Below are positions 35,147 to 42,933 of a DNA stretch of 48,154 bases, in pieces. Location of the stretch: NCBI GenBank assembly GCA_017466685.1, contig JAFTTS010000051.1:1-48154 (forward strand), given 5' to 3'. Below the pieces are notes generated by a model. The model worked only from the letters and a program-made list of their open reading frames with translations. It had not been told where the DNA came from and did no database searches. This DNA comes from Clostridia bacterium. Its GTDB lineage: Bacteria > Bacillota > Clostridia > Oscillospirales > CAG-272. Position 1 is the first letter of the stretch. Every line of letters begins with the position of its first letter. Both the position numbers and the translations under genes were made by a program.

Positions 35147-35860
35147 ATGGAAAAAATATACACAATACCCGTCAACGAAGCATTTGACGCATCACGTGAC
35201 GATCACGCCTGCGGATGTCCGTTCTGTGCACTTTATAATAAACTCGAAGAAAACGAGCTTGAGCTTATCCTCGGAGCATCAATGATGGAACCCGATACAC
35301 GTATCAAAACCAATGAACAGGGCTTCTGTAAAACACATTACGACATGATGTTCACGCGCAAGAACCGCCTCGGAATGGCACTGATGCTCGAAAGTCACTT
35401 AAATGAGCTGCGAAAGGATACAAACGGCAAAGGACTCGCTGTACTGAAGGGTGTCGGCGTCGAACCGATGAAACGTCTTGCCGAGCTTGAGGGAACCTGT
35501 TACGTCTGCGGACGGATCGAATTTTCATTCACCAAAATGATGGAAACCGCCGTACTTCTCTGGGATCAGGACAGTGACTTCCGCGAAAAACTGCGTGCAC
35601 AGCCGTACATCTGCCTGCCGCATTACCGTATGTTCGTCGAACACGCTCGCCGCGGACTTTCCAAAAAACGCTTTCCCGATTTTTACAAGGACGTTTCCAC
35701 CGTCGTCAATACATATTTCGATGAACTGCGCGAGGACGTCAGCTGGTTCTGCAAAAAATTCGATTACCGTTACGACAGTGAGCCGTGGGGTAACGCCAAG
35801 GATGCCGTTGAGCGTGCAATAAAGTTCACCTCCGGCGATATGCACCGTGGGAACAACTGA
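35147..35860 (+). CDS. DUF6062 family protein
   Basis: Cytosolic protein of 237 residues. Two Cys clusters look like metal sites: CGCPFC with a later FCKTHY, and CYVC with a later ICLPHY. The stretch ILGASMMEPDTRIKTNEQGF and NRLGMALMLESH match what I remember of DUF6062, a clostridial family of unknown function. The frame opens at ATG 35102, but ATG 35147 follows AAGGAG at a good distance and begins the conserved part. It starts an operon with mtnA and a class II aldolase gene. The duplicated C-x2-C / C-x2-H pattern hints at two zinc-binding halves. Confidence 0.78.
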   Translation: MEKIYTIPVNEAFDASRDDHACGCPFCALYNKLEENELELILGASMMEPDTRIKTNEQGFCKTHYDMMFTRKNRLGMALMLESHLNELRKDTNGKGLAVLKGVGVEPMKRLAELEGTCYVCGRIEFSFTKMMETAVLLWDQDSDFREKLRAQPYICLPHYRMFVEHARRGLSKKRFPDFYKDVSTVVNTYFDELREDVSWFCKKFDYRYDSEPWGNAKDAVERAIKFTSGDMHRGNN

Positions 35861-35883
35861 ATAATAACGAAGGACAACCAACC

Positions 35884-36966
35884 ATGAACAATACATTCAC
35901 AAAACTCCCCGATACGGTCATGCTCGACGAAGCCGCACCTGCGCTTGTCATCATCGACCAAACACTCCTGCCAACCGAGCTTCGCTTGATAAGCCTTTAC
36001 TCCCTGAGCGAAATCTGGGACGCCATCAAGAAGCTCAAGGTCAGAGGTGCACCTGCAATCGGCGTCGCCGCAGGAATCGCGCTCTATCTCGCGTCTCATG
36101 CCATCCTGCAAAAAGGCGTTACCGATACCACGCAGTTCCTCGATATGCTGAGGGCAGACAAGGACTACCTCGCATCGTCACGTCCAACCGCGGTCAACCT
36201 TTTCTGGGCACTTGAGAGAATGTACAAAACAGCACTCTCATTCATCGAGAACGGCGGCACGGTCACAGCGTGTGTTGACAGACTCCTCGCAGAGTGTAAA
36301 GCGATACGTGACGAGGACATTGCATCCTCAAAAGCAATCGGCGAAAACGGACTCTCCCTCTTAACCGACGGCTGCGGCATACTCACACACTGCAACGCAG
36401 GTCAGCTTGCAACCGTACGCTACGGCACAGCACTTGCACCTATCCACGTCGGACGCGAAAAAGGCATGAGCTTCAAGGTCTACTGTGACGAAACACGTCC
36501 GCTGCTCCAAGGTGCAAGACTCTCCGCATACGAGCTGGTTTGCGACGGCGTTGACACCACGGTGATCTGTGACAATATGGCGTCGCAGGTGATGAAGGAC
36601 GGCAGGATACAGGCAGTCATCGTCGGTGCTGACAGAATCGCGGCAAACGGTGACGCGGCAAACAAGATCGGCACATCGGGCGTTGCGATACTCGCGAAAT
36701 ATTACGGCATCCCCTTTTACGTCGCCGCACCGACCTCGACTATAGACGTAACATTAAAATCGGGCGAGCTTATACCGATCGAACAGCGTAAAGCCGACGA
36801 GGTTACCGAAATGTGGTACGAAACCCGTATGGCACCCGAAGGAGCTAACGTATTCAATCCTGCATTTGATGTAACGCCGAACGAGCTCATCACAGCGATC
36901 ATCACCGAGCGCGGGATCATAAAACCGAACTATACCGAAAACATTGCAAAGATAATGGAGAAATGA
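35884..36966 (+). CDS. mtnA: S-methyl-5-thioribose-1-phosphate isomerase family protein
   Basis: Isomerises 5-methylthioribose-1-phosphate to the ribulose form; homologs also act on 5-deoxyribose-1-phosphate. The 360 residues include RGAPAIG (54-60), the catalytic cysteine Cys170 in GILTHCNAGQLAT and the catalytic aspartate Asp250 in VGADRIAANGD, with the C-terminal FNPAFDVTPNELI. An AAGGA site precedes the ATG. It is followed by a class II aldolase gene with a stop/start overlap and preceded by DUF6062. No methionine-salvage genes mtnBCD are nearby, which favours a salvage shunt ending in aldol cleavage. Confidence 0.94.
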   Translation: MNNTFTKLPDTVMLDEAAPALVIIDQTLLPTELRLISLYSLSEIWDAIKKLKVRGAPAIGVAAGIALYLASHAILQKGVTDTTQFLDMLRADKDYLASSRPTAVNLFWALERMYKTALSFIENGGTVTACVDRLLAECKAIRDEDIASSKAIGENGLSLLTDGCGILTHCNAGQLATVRYGTALAPIHVGREKGMSFKVYCDETRPLLQGARLSAYELVCDGVDTTVICDNMASQVMKDGRIQAVIVGADRIAANGDAANKIGTSGVAILAKYYGIPFYVAAPTSTIDVTLKSGELIPIEQRKADEVTEMWYETRMAPEGANVFNPAFDVTPNELITAIITERGIIKPNYTENIAKIMEK

Positions 36967-36968
36967 AA

Positions 36969-37601
36969 ATGACAGACATCGAAAAGAAGCTTATCGCCGA
37001 CATGATCGACGTCGGAAACAAAATGTACCTGCGCGGATTCGTCGCGGCGAACGACGGCAATTTGAGTGTCCGCACTCCCGACGGTGAACACGCTATCGTA
37101 ACGCCAACGGGAGTTTCAAAGGGCGGCATGACCGAGGATATGTTCATCAAGGTGCGTATCTCGGACGGTGCAGTTATCGAGGGAGAACGCAAGGCATCCA
37201 CCGAATCGAAAATGCACCTGCGACTCTACCGTGAAAATCCCGAAATCGGCGCGGTTGTGCACGCTCATCCCTTGTATGCAACCTCGTTTGCAATAGCACG
37301 TGAACCGCTTGATGCACCGATATACCCTGCCGCAATGATGACCCTCGGAGTTGTACCCGTAACCGAATATGCACCTCCCGGAACTGAGGGCGTTGCCGAT
37401 TCCGTTGCACCTTTTGCAAAAGACAGCCGCGCACTGCTTCTCGCAAGTCACGGTGCACTGACCTGGGCACGCGACATCCTTACAGCATGGTACAGAATGG
37501 AGGAGCTTGAAAACTTCGCACATATCACGTTCAACACGAAGTATGTGATGAAAAAAGCCGCCGAAGTGCCGATAATCGACCGTTTGCCGGATAAAAAGTA
37601 A
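36969..37601 (+). CDS. Class II aldolase/adducin family protein (fuculose-phosphate aldolase-like)
   Basis: Zinc-dependent aldolase fold. Features are AANDGNLSVRTPDG, TPTGVSKGG, STESKMHLRLY, the zinc histidines in VVHAHPLYATSFA, and the later SHGALTWARD with EELENFAHI. The 210-residue length fits FucA/RhaD-type enzymes. An ATG at 36963 overlaps the mtnA stop, but ATG 36969 is 8 bases after GGAG and is preferred. Placed after mtnA, it is likely to cleave the 1-phosphate ketose product to dihydroxyacetone phosphate and an aldehyde (acetaldehyde or methylthioacetaldehyde); this is inference from context. Confidence 0.87.
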   Translation: MTDIEKKLIADMIDVGNKMYLRGFVAANDGNLSVRTPDGEHAIVTPTGVSKGGMTEDMFIKVRISDGAVIEGERKASTESKMHLRLYRENPEIGAVVHAHPLYATSFAIAREPLDAPIYPAAMMTLGVVPVTEYAPPGTEGVADSVAPFAKDSRALLLASHGALTWARDILTAWYRMEELENFAHITFNTKYVMKKAAEVPIIDRLPDKK

Positions 37602-37613
37602 ATACATAAAAAG

Positions 37614-37657
37614 ATACGCATTATGAAAGAGTTATCTCTCCATAGTGCGTATTTTTG
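37614..37657 (+). terminator. Terminator after the class II aldolase gene
   Basis: ATACGCATTATG (37614-37625) pairs with CATAGTGCGTAT (37641-37652), 11 of 12 pairs perfect, followed by TTTTTG. Confidence 0.9.
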
Positions 37658-37662
37658 TATAT

Positions 37663-37692
37663 AAAAAAGCGTATACACAATTGCATATACGC
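37663..37692 (-). terminator. Terminator after the DUF47 gene
   Basis: GCGTATA (37669-37675) pairs with TATACGC (37686-37692); on the minus strand it is followed by TTTTTTAT. It faces the aldolase terminator in the convergent gap. Confidence 0.85.
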
Positions 37693-37704
37693 CTAAAAAC
37701 AAAC

Positions 37705-38325
37705 TTATGTGTTTTTCATAATGATCGAACCGACACATTCGCTGACGTGCTCGCAGGCATCGATACACTCCTCGAAGCACTCGTAAATTTTAGACCAGGA
37801 AAGTACTTTCAGAACATCGACGGATTCTTTTGTAAGCTCACGCATTGTTGCAAGATAGAGCTTGTCACATTCCTCTTCAACATCGTTACACTCGATAACG
37901 AGAGCATGAATCTTCTTTGATTTTTTGAAGTTTTCAAATTCAGCCATGATATCCGAAAGCAACGAGCAGGCTTTGACAAGATGCTTTGCATAATCAATCG
38001 CAGCCTGTTCAATAGCGGTTATATTGTAAATATAAAGTGTCTGCAATACCTCCTCGAGTATATCAAGCACATTGTCAAGCTGCTGACTCAGCATATCAAG
38101 GTCCTCGCGGTCAACGGGTGTGACAAACGCCTTTGCGAGCATTTCACTCATCTCATGCTTTTTAACGTCCGCACTGTGCTCAAAAACGTGCATTTCCGCA
38201 ATCATCTGTTCGATCTTGTCTGCGTCATAGTTTTCAAGGCATTCAACGAGATAAGCCGATGCCTTTTTTGCAAGAGCTGTACACTCTGCGAAGTTTTCAA
38301 AATAGATTTTATCACTCTTAGCCAT
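37705..38325 (-). CDS. DUF47 family phosphate transport accessory protein
   Basis: PhoU-like all-helical protein of 206 residues. The family pattern is visible: FENFAECTALAKKASAYL, MHVFEHSADVKKHEM, TPVDREDLDMLSQQLDNVLD and a C-terminal helix with IYECFEECIDACEHVSE. DUF47 proteins are usually encoded with PiT transporters and are thought to regulate or couple them. It starts 18 bases after the pit stop with an AAAGGAAA site, so the two are co-transcribed. Confidence 0.93.
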   Translation of the reverse strand: MAKSDKIYFENFAECTALAKKASAYLVECLENYDADKIEQMIAEMHVFEHSADVKKHEMSEMLAKAFVTPVDREDLDMLSQQLDNVLDILEEVLQTLYIYNITAIEQAAIDYAKHLVKACSLLSDIMAEFENFKKSKKIHALVIECNDVEEECDKLYLATMRELTKESVDVLKVLSWSKIYECFEECIDACEHVSECVGSIIMKNT

Positions 38326-38343
38326 TTTATATGTTTCCTTTCA

Positions 38344-39399
38344 TCAGTTGAATATCTTTAAGAACAGCGTAGTTACGATATAAGCAAGCAGTCCGCAGCC
38401 GGGGAACGTAAGTATCCAGGTCATAACCATCTCTTTAACAACGCCGAAGTTGATCGCAGAGACTCTCTTTACTGCACCGACACCCATGATCGAGGTGGTC
38501 TTTACATGAGTGGTCGAAACAGGCAGACCGAAAACCGAGCAGAATACAAGCGAGATCGACGAAGCAATATCTGCCGAAAAGCCCTGATATTTTTCGAGCT
38601 TTACCATGTCCATGCCGACAGACTTGATGATCTTTTTACCGCCGATTGCAGTGCCCGCGCCCATAACGAGCGAACAAACCAGCATAAGCCAGGTTGGTAT
38701 ATTAAAAGCAGTTCCTGCGGCACCGGTTCCCTGCAGAGTATAAACGCAAAGAAGAATGATACCCATAAACTTCTGTCCGTCCTGTGCACCGTGCATGAAC
38801 GCCATAGCTGCAGCACCGACTATCTGTGCGCCTCTGAAGAACGGCTCTGTTTTCGGTCGGTTTGCCCCCCAAAATATCTTGGTTACAAGCTTGCATATAA
38901 GCCATGCGAGTCCAAAGCCTAAAACAACGGAAATGAAGATACCGTAAAGCACCTTAACCCACTGACTCCAAACGATCGCATCAAGACCGTTCAGCGCCAT
39001 AGCACCGCCTGTGAGACCTGCGATAAGCGCATGACTTTCACTCGTCGGAATACCGAACGCCCAGGCAAGAGTTGCCCAGATAACAATTGCAAGCATTGCC
39101 GCACAGAGAACGATGATGATCGTTTTTCCGTCAGCACCGTCACCGAATTTAACCATATTGGTGATCGTTACGGCAACCTCGCTGCTTATTTTGGTCATAA
39201 TAAAAACGCCGAGGAAATTGAACACCGCCGCCATGAGTATCGCCGCTTTAGCAGGCATACATCTCGTTACAACGCAGGTGGCAATGGCATTCGGTGCATC
39301 CGTCCAACCGTTTACTAAGATAACACCGAGAGTAAGTACAACCGCGACAAACAACAGCGGATTTGCCGTCATCTGTCCCCAAAATTCAAAAAAATCCAT
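38344..39399 (-). CDS. pit: PiT family inorganic phosphate transporter
   Basis: Low-affinity phosphate symporter of the inner membrane. Most of the 351 residues form membrane helices. The two PiT signature repeats are present: GWTDAPNAIATCV in the N-terminal half and GAQDGQKFMGI with VSTTHVKTTSIMGVG in the C-terminal half, including the GIPTSESHALIAG loop. An AAAGGAT site precedes the ATG. It lies directly downstream, across a terminator, of a secreted metallophosphatase gene that could supply phosphate. Confidence 0.95.
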   Translation of the reverse strand: MDFFEFWGQMTANPLLFVAVVLTLGVILVNGWTDAPNAIATCVVTRCMPAKAAILMAAVFNFLGVFIMTKISSEVAVTITNMVKFGDGADGKTIIIVLCAAMLAIVIWATLAWAFGIPTSESHALIAGLTGGAMALNGLDAIVWSQWVKVLYGIFISVVLGFGLAWLICKLVTKIFWGANRPKTEPFFRGAQIVGAAAMAFMHGAQDGQKFMGIILLCVYTLQGTGAAGTAFNIPTWLMLVCSLVMGAGTAIGGKKIIKSVGMDMVKLEKYQGFSADIASSISLVFCSVFGLPVSTTHVKTTSIMGVGAVKRVSAINFGVVKEMVMTWILTFPGCGLLAYIVTTLFLKIFN

Positions 39400-39512
39400 A
39401 GACTATCCTTTCCTATATTTTGAATATTATTTTTATTTTACCACTTTATTGTCAATTTTAGTTAGAAGTACGGTAAAATCATTGTAAAATATCAGAAGTC
39501 AGATGAACAGGC

Positions 39513-39556
39513 AAAAAAACAACCGCCATGCTTATCTCTATTGCACAGCGGCTGTT
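39513..39556 (-). terminator. Terminator after the secreted metallophosphatase gene
   Basis: AACAACCGC (39518-39526) pairs with GCGGCTGTT (39548-39556, one G-U); on the minus strand a TTTTTTT tract follows. It separates the secreted operon from pit. Confidence 0.85.
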
Positions 39557-39570
39557 ATGATTATATTATA

Positions 39571-42500
39571 TCAATGGAAATAGTTATAGCTCGATTCGCC
39601 GAATTTAACGATGGTGTCAACGGTTGCACCAAGGCTTGCGGCGTTACGGCTTGCGTAGGATTCAACGCTGTCCGATGCATTTGCGACTGCCGCACCGTCA
39701 GCATTGTAAACCGTACAGCTCACAACGCTTCTGAAATCGGCAACTGCCATACCTGTGATGGATACCTGGCAAAGTGTTGAACTATACTTAATGAAGTCAG
39801 CTCCCTCAATGCGTACTTCCTTGCTGTTGCCGTAATGGTCGGTGTAGGTTGCCACGGCATAGAGCTTACTGTAATCAGAACCGACTGCGGTGTTTGTGAA
39901 TACAAGGTCAAGCTGAATTTCACCTGCGAGCGTGAGCGTGCTTCCCGCATAACCTGTTCCCTTTACGCGATTGTCGGTCGTTTCAACGAACGCTGTTGCC
40001 CATGCCTGATGGGAAGCGGTGAGGTTGCGGTTTGCAAGGTTTTCCACATCGTAATCGAACTGCTCCTGTGCTGCTGCACCGTAATTCAACATATCAACAT
40101 AAACCGCACGGAGCTTCGCATTATTTGCCGCATTGCCGTTTAACATTCGCACCGCATAAGTCTCAATGCTGTCACTCTTTTCGTTGGTCAACGCCTGACC
40201 GTCCGCATTGCAGATAACTGCGCTTACAACGTCATTCATCTGCTTTGCCGCCATACCCGTGAACTTTGCGGTGTAGATCGTACCGCTGAATACTGTCCAC
40301 TCGGACTGCGGTACAATGATCGTGTCGGAAGGTCTGCCGTCTGCGTAGACGATAGTCATTTTTGCATAGTTGTCTGTACCCGTGAGCTTCGAGGTGTCGA
40401 TCGCAAAATCAAGCGAGAGACTTGAACCGAGTGTCATCGTAACGCCGGAGAGGTCAAATTTTTCGATTTCCGGTTCATAGCTTTCGATAAGCGTAACTTC
40501 AAGATTCTTCACGCCGAGTGTTGCCGCACCGTCAAGAGTGAACACGATATCATTCTTCGCGAATGCACTTTCACTGTCGATAGTAAATGTCACACTTTTA
40601 AAGTTTTCGGCATCAAGCACAGCGACATTCTCTGTATCCATGCCGAGTGTCAGATTCGCCGTGTTCGCATCGGAATAGAGCGTGGCAAGATCGCAGTCAT
40701 ACTTGTTGTAATCAATCTTGTCAAGCCTGAAATCGCCCGAAACCGTGTACTTTCCTGCCGCGAGAGTTTCACCGTCGGTAAACGTAAATGCAGTGGTGTC
40801 GGTTGATGACGGAACAACGAAATGTCCCATGTCGCCCGAAACAGGCGTAACCGTAAGTGCTCGCACGTCACCACCGTTATCCTTGACCGTCCAGCCTGCA
40901 GTACCGTCAAAGAGAATTGCCGTGTTGATGGCAAGATTTTCGTCTTTTCCCGTTTCAACTATCCTTATATCCTTGACATCCATCGGAGCGAAGCCGTAAC
41001 CGTAGCTCGAGCCGAAGAACCAGAGCGTACCGTCAAAAGCGGTTGTTTCAAAGGAAAATTCGGTCCACTCGCTTGTAAGCGGCACATTGGTTAAATATTG
41101 ATTTGCCCAGTCGTATGAGCCGACACGGAAAAGCGACGGCATTCCGAGAATCGGTGTGTTCGGATTGTTTGATATCACCGACGACGGAACAAACGGAAGT
41201 GTTCTTGCCTTGAACGAGACTGTATATGACGTACCCTCGGTATATTTTCCCTCGGTGTCATCGCGCCAGACCGCTCCCTCGATATTGCGGTCACGTCCGT
41301 TTATATGAACGTAGCTCTCTGTTTCGGGGTAAACAATACCGATATCCGCACTGTAGCCTGAGGTGACGATTGCGTTTGCATCGAGCTTGTTTTCGAGCTT
41401 GTACTCTGCATCAAGAAGAACATCATAATTTGAAACAAGCTCTTTTTTCTCATCGTCAAGCGCATCATAAGCCTCACGTGCCGCCGCGATATTTGCCGCA
41501 CCGAAGTCATCCGCCTCACCGATAAAGCTGATAAGACGCATGGCATTTGCAGCCTCGGTATCGACATCCTCTGCCGTGCGGTTGATCGCAAAGGTGTCAA
41601 CGATACTCATATCGGTTAGTCTGTATGTCGTTATTGCAAACTGCGTGTCCGAAACGTGTACCTTTGAGATATTCGGAACCTTTTCCTGATTCTGCACAGC
41701 CGCGTAAGGGTATAACGTGTTGACAAAATCATAATATTTCGTGCCCGAAGCCGAGTTCGCGGTGACATAAAGTATACCCTCGGGATCGGTTACCGACAAA
41801 TAGTTGGGATCGTCGTAAAGGCTTGAATCAATGATCGGGTTAAAGCCGTCCATCATGTAGGTACGGCAGTAAACATGGTCATGTCCCATCAGAACAACGT
41901 CAATGTCCAGCTCCTCAAGCACCGGGACAAGCGCATTACGGAGATTTATGATATAATCCTTATTTGAATTTGAAGAAACACTGTAAATCGAATGGTGGAA
42001 CATTACAACCTTCCAGCTAACCGTCGGATTTGCCTCAATCGCGTTCTTCATGAAATGCTTGTAATCGGCAACGTGATTATAATGATTTGTGTTGAGATTC
42101 ATGAAAAGAACATCGTTATAAACAAACCACGAGTCGCCACCTGCATCCATTGTGAGACAGGTGTTCATCGCACCCTCATTGGGAAGCGTGAAATGCTCGT
42201 AGAATACCGCATCGTGATCCTTCCAGACTCCGTTATAGCTGTCGTGATTACCGATGACGTCAACCGTCGGCAGGTTATAGAGGTATTCATGATCGAGATA
42301 AGCGTCGTAATATTCCTCTGTGCCTGCGGAGCTTACGTGGTCACCGAGTACTACCATGAACGATGCGTCATCAAAGATCTCGCTTTTCTCCATCGCATCA
42401 AGTGAGGCTGCCCATTTTGCACGGTCCGTTTCTGCACCGCTCTGACCAACCTGCGGGTCACCTGCAAAAACGAACGTAAATGCACCGTCGGACGAGCCCG

Positions 42501-42915
42501 TCTTAAAGGTGTAGATTTCGGATTTAACACCGTCCGTAACTATCTGATACGAATATTCGGTATCCTCAAAAAGACCTCTTGCGCTCGCCTTGTTATAATA
42601 GTCAACGCCGTTTTTAGCCATGGTTGCAGTCGCTTTGAATGTCAGTGCATTCTCGGGCATTTCGCCATCTGCAAGGTCTGCCGTTCTTGCAATGTAAAGT
42701 GTACCTGCCTCGGAGCTTGCATAGTGCCATATAAAATTCATCTCGGAATAGTTTGAGCCGATGTTAACGCTGATATTGCTGTATCCCACCTCGGATACCG
42801 TGGATTCGGTTTCTGCCGTTTCTGTTGCCCTCGCCGTTTCAGCCATTCTGATTATCGGAACAAGGCAAGCGAGCAGGGAAATGCAAAGAAAGAAGCTTAT
42901 TATACGTTTTTTCAT
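39571..42915 (-). CDS. Secreted multidomain metallophosphatase
   Basis: Residues 1-30 form a signal peptide. A fibronectin-III-like domain of the purple acid phosphatase type (about 45-140) precedes a calcineurin-like phosphoesterase domain with all five metal blocks: GDPQ (152-155), GDH (191-193), GNHD (222-225), HH (307-308) and GHDH (344-347). A helical module (about 455-510, ARxAYxALxxEKKxLVxNY pattern) and beta-rich regions follow. The C-terminus has two homologous roughly 105-residue units (819-923, 986-1092) joined by a helical linker. No LPXTG or SLH anchor is seen. It is the second gene, 18 bases after another secreted protein gene. The likely role is extracellular phosphoester hydrolysis; the substrate is unknown. 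Confidence 0.88.
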   Translation of the reverse strand: MKKRIISFFLCISLLACLVPIIRMAETARATETAETESTVSEVGYSNISVNIGSNYSEMNFIWHYASSEAGTLYIARTADLADGEMPENALTFKATATMAKNGVDYYNKASARGLFEDTEYSYQIVTDGVKSEIYTFKTGSSDGAFTFVFAGDPQVGQSGAETDRAKWAASLDAMEKSEIFDDASFMVVLGDHVSSAGTEEYYDAYLDHEYLYNLPTVDVIGNHDSYNGVWKDHDAVFYEHFTLPNEGAMNTCLTMDAGGDSWFVYNDVLFMNLNTNHYNHVADYKHFMKNAIEANPTVSWKVVMFHHSIYSVSSNSNKDYIINLRNALVPVLEELDIDVVLMGHDHVYCRTYMMDGFNPIIDSSLYDDPNYLSVTDPEGILYVTANSASGTKYYDFVNTLYPYAAVQNQEKVPNISKVHVSDTQFAITTYRLTDMSIVDTFAINRTAEDVDTEAANAMRLISFIGEADDFGAANIAAAREAYDALDDEKKELVSNYDVLLDAEYKLENKLDANAIVTSGYSADIGIVYPETESYVHINGRDRNIEGAVWRDDTEGKYTEGTSYTVSFKARTLPFVPSSVISNNPNTPILGMPSLFRVGSYDWANQYLTNVPLTSEWTEFSFETTAFDGTLWFFGSSYGYGFAPMDVKDIRIVETGKDENLAINTAILFDGTAGWTVKDNGGDVRALTVTPVSGDMGHFVVPSSTDTTAFTFTDGETLAAGKYTVSGDFRLDKIDYNKYDCDLATLYSDANTANLTLGMDTENVAVLDAENFKSVTFTIDSESAFAKNDIVFTLDGAATLGVKNLEVTLIESYEPEIEKFDLSGVTMTLGSSLSLDFAIDTSKLTGTDNYAKMTIVYADGRPSDTIIVPQSEWTVFSGTIYTAKFTGMAAKQMNDVVSAVICNADGQALTNEKSDSIETYAVRMLNGNAANNAKLRAVYVDMLNYGAAAQEQFDYDVENLANRNLTASHQAWATAFVETTDNRVKGTGYAGSTLTLAGEIQLDLVFTNTAVGSDYSKLYAVATYTDHYGNSKEVRIEGADFIKYSSTLCQVSITGMAVADFRSVVSCTVYNADGAAVANASDSVESYASRNAASLGATVDTIVKFGESSYNYFH

Positions 42916-42933
42916 TTTAATTTACCCCTTTCC

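Noticed and set aside
39425..39455. Promoter for pit-DUF47 (TTGACA at 39450-39455)
   Set aside because: The -35 is perfect on the minus strand, but the nearest -10-like element is about 20 bases away; not strong enough to list as a feature.
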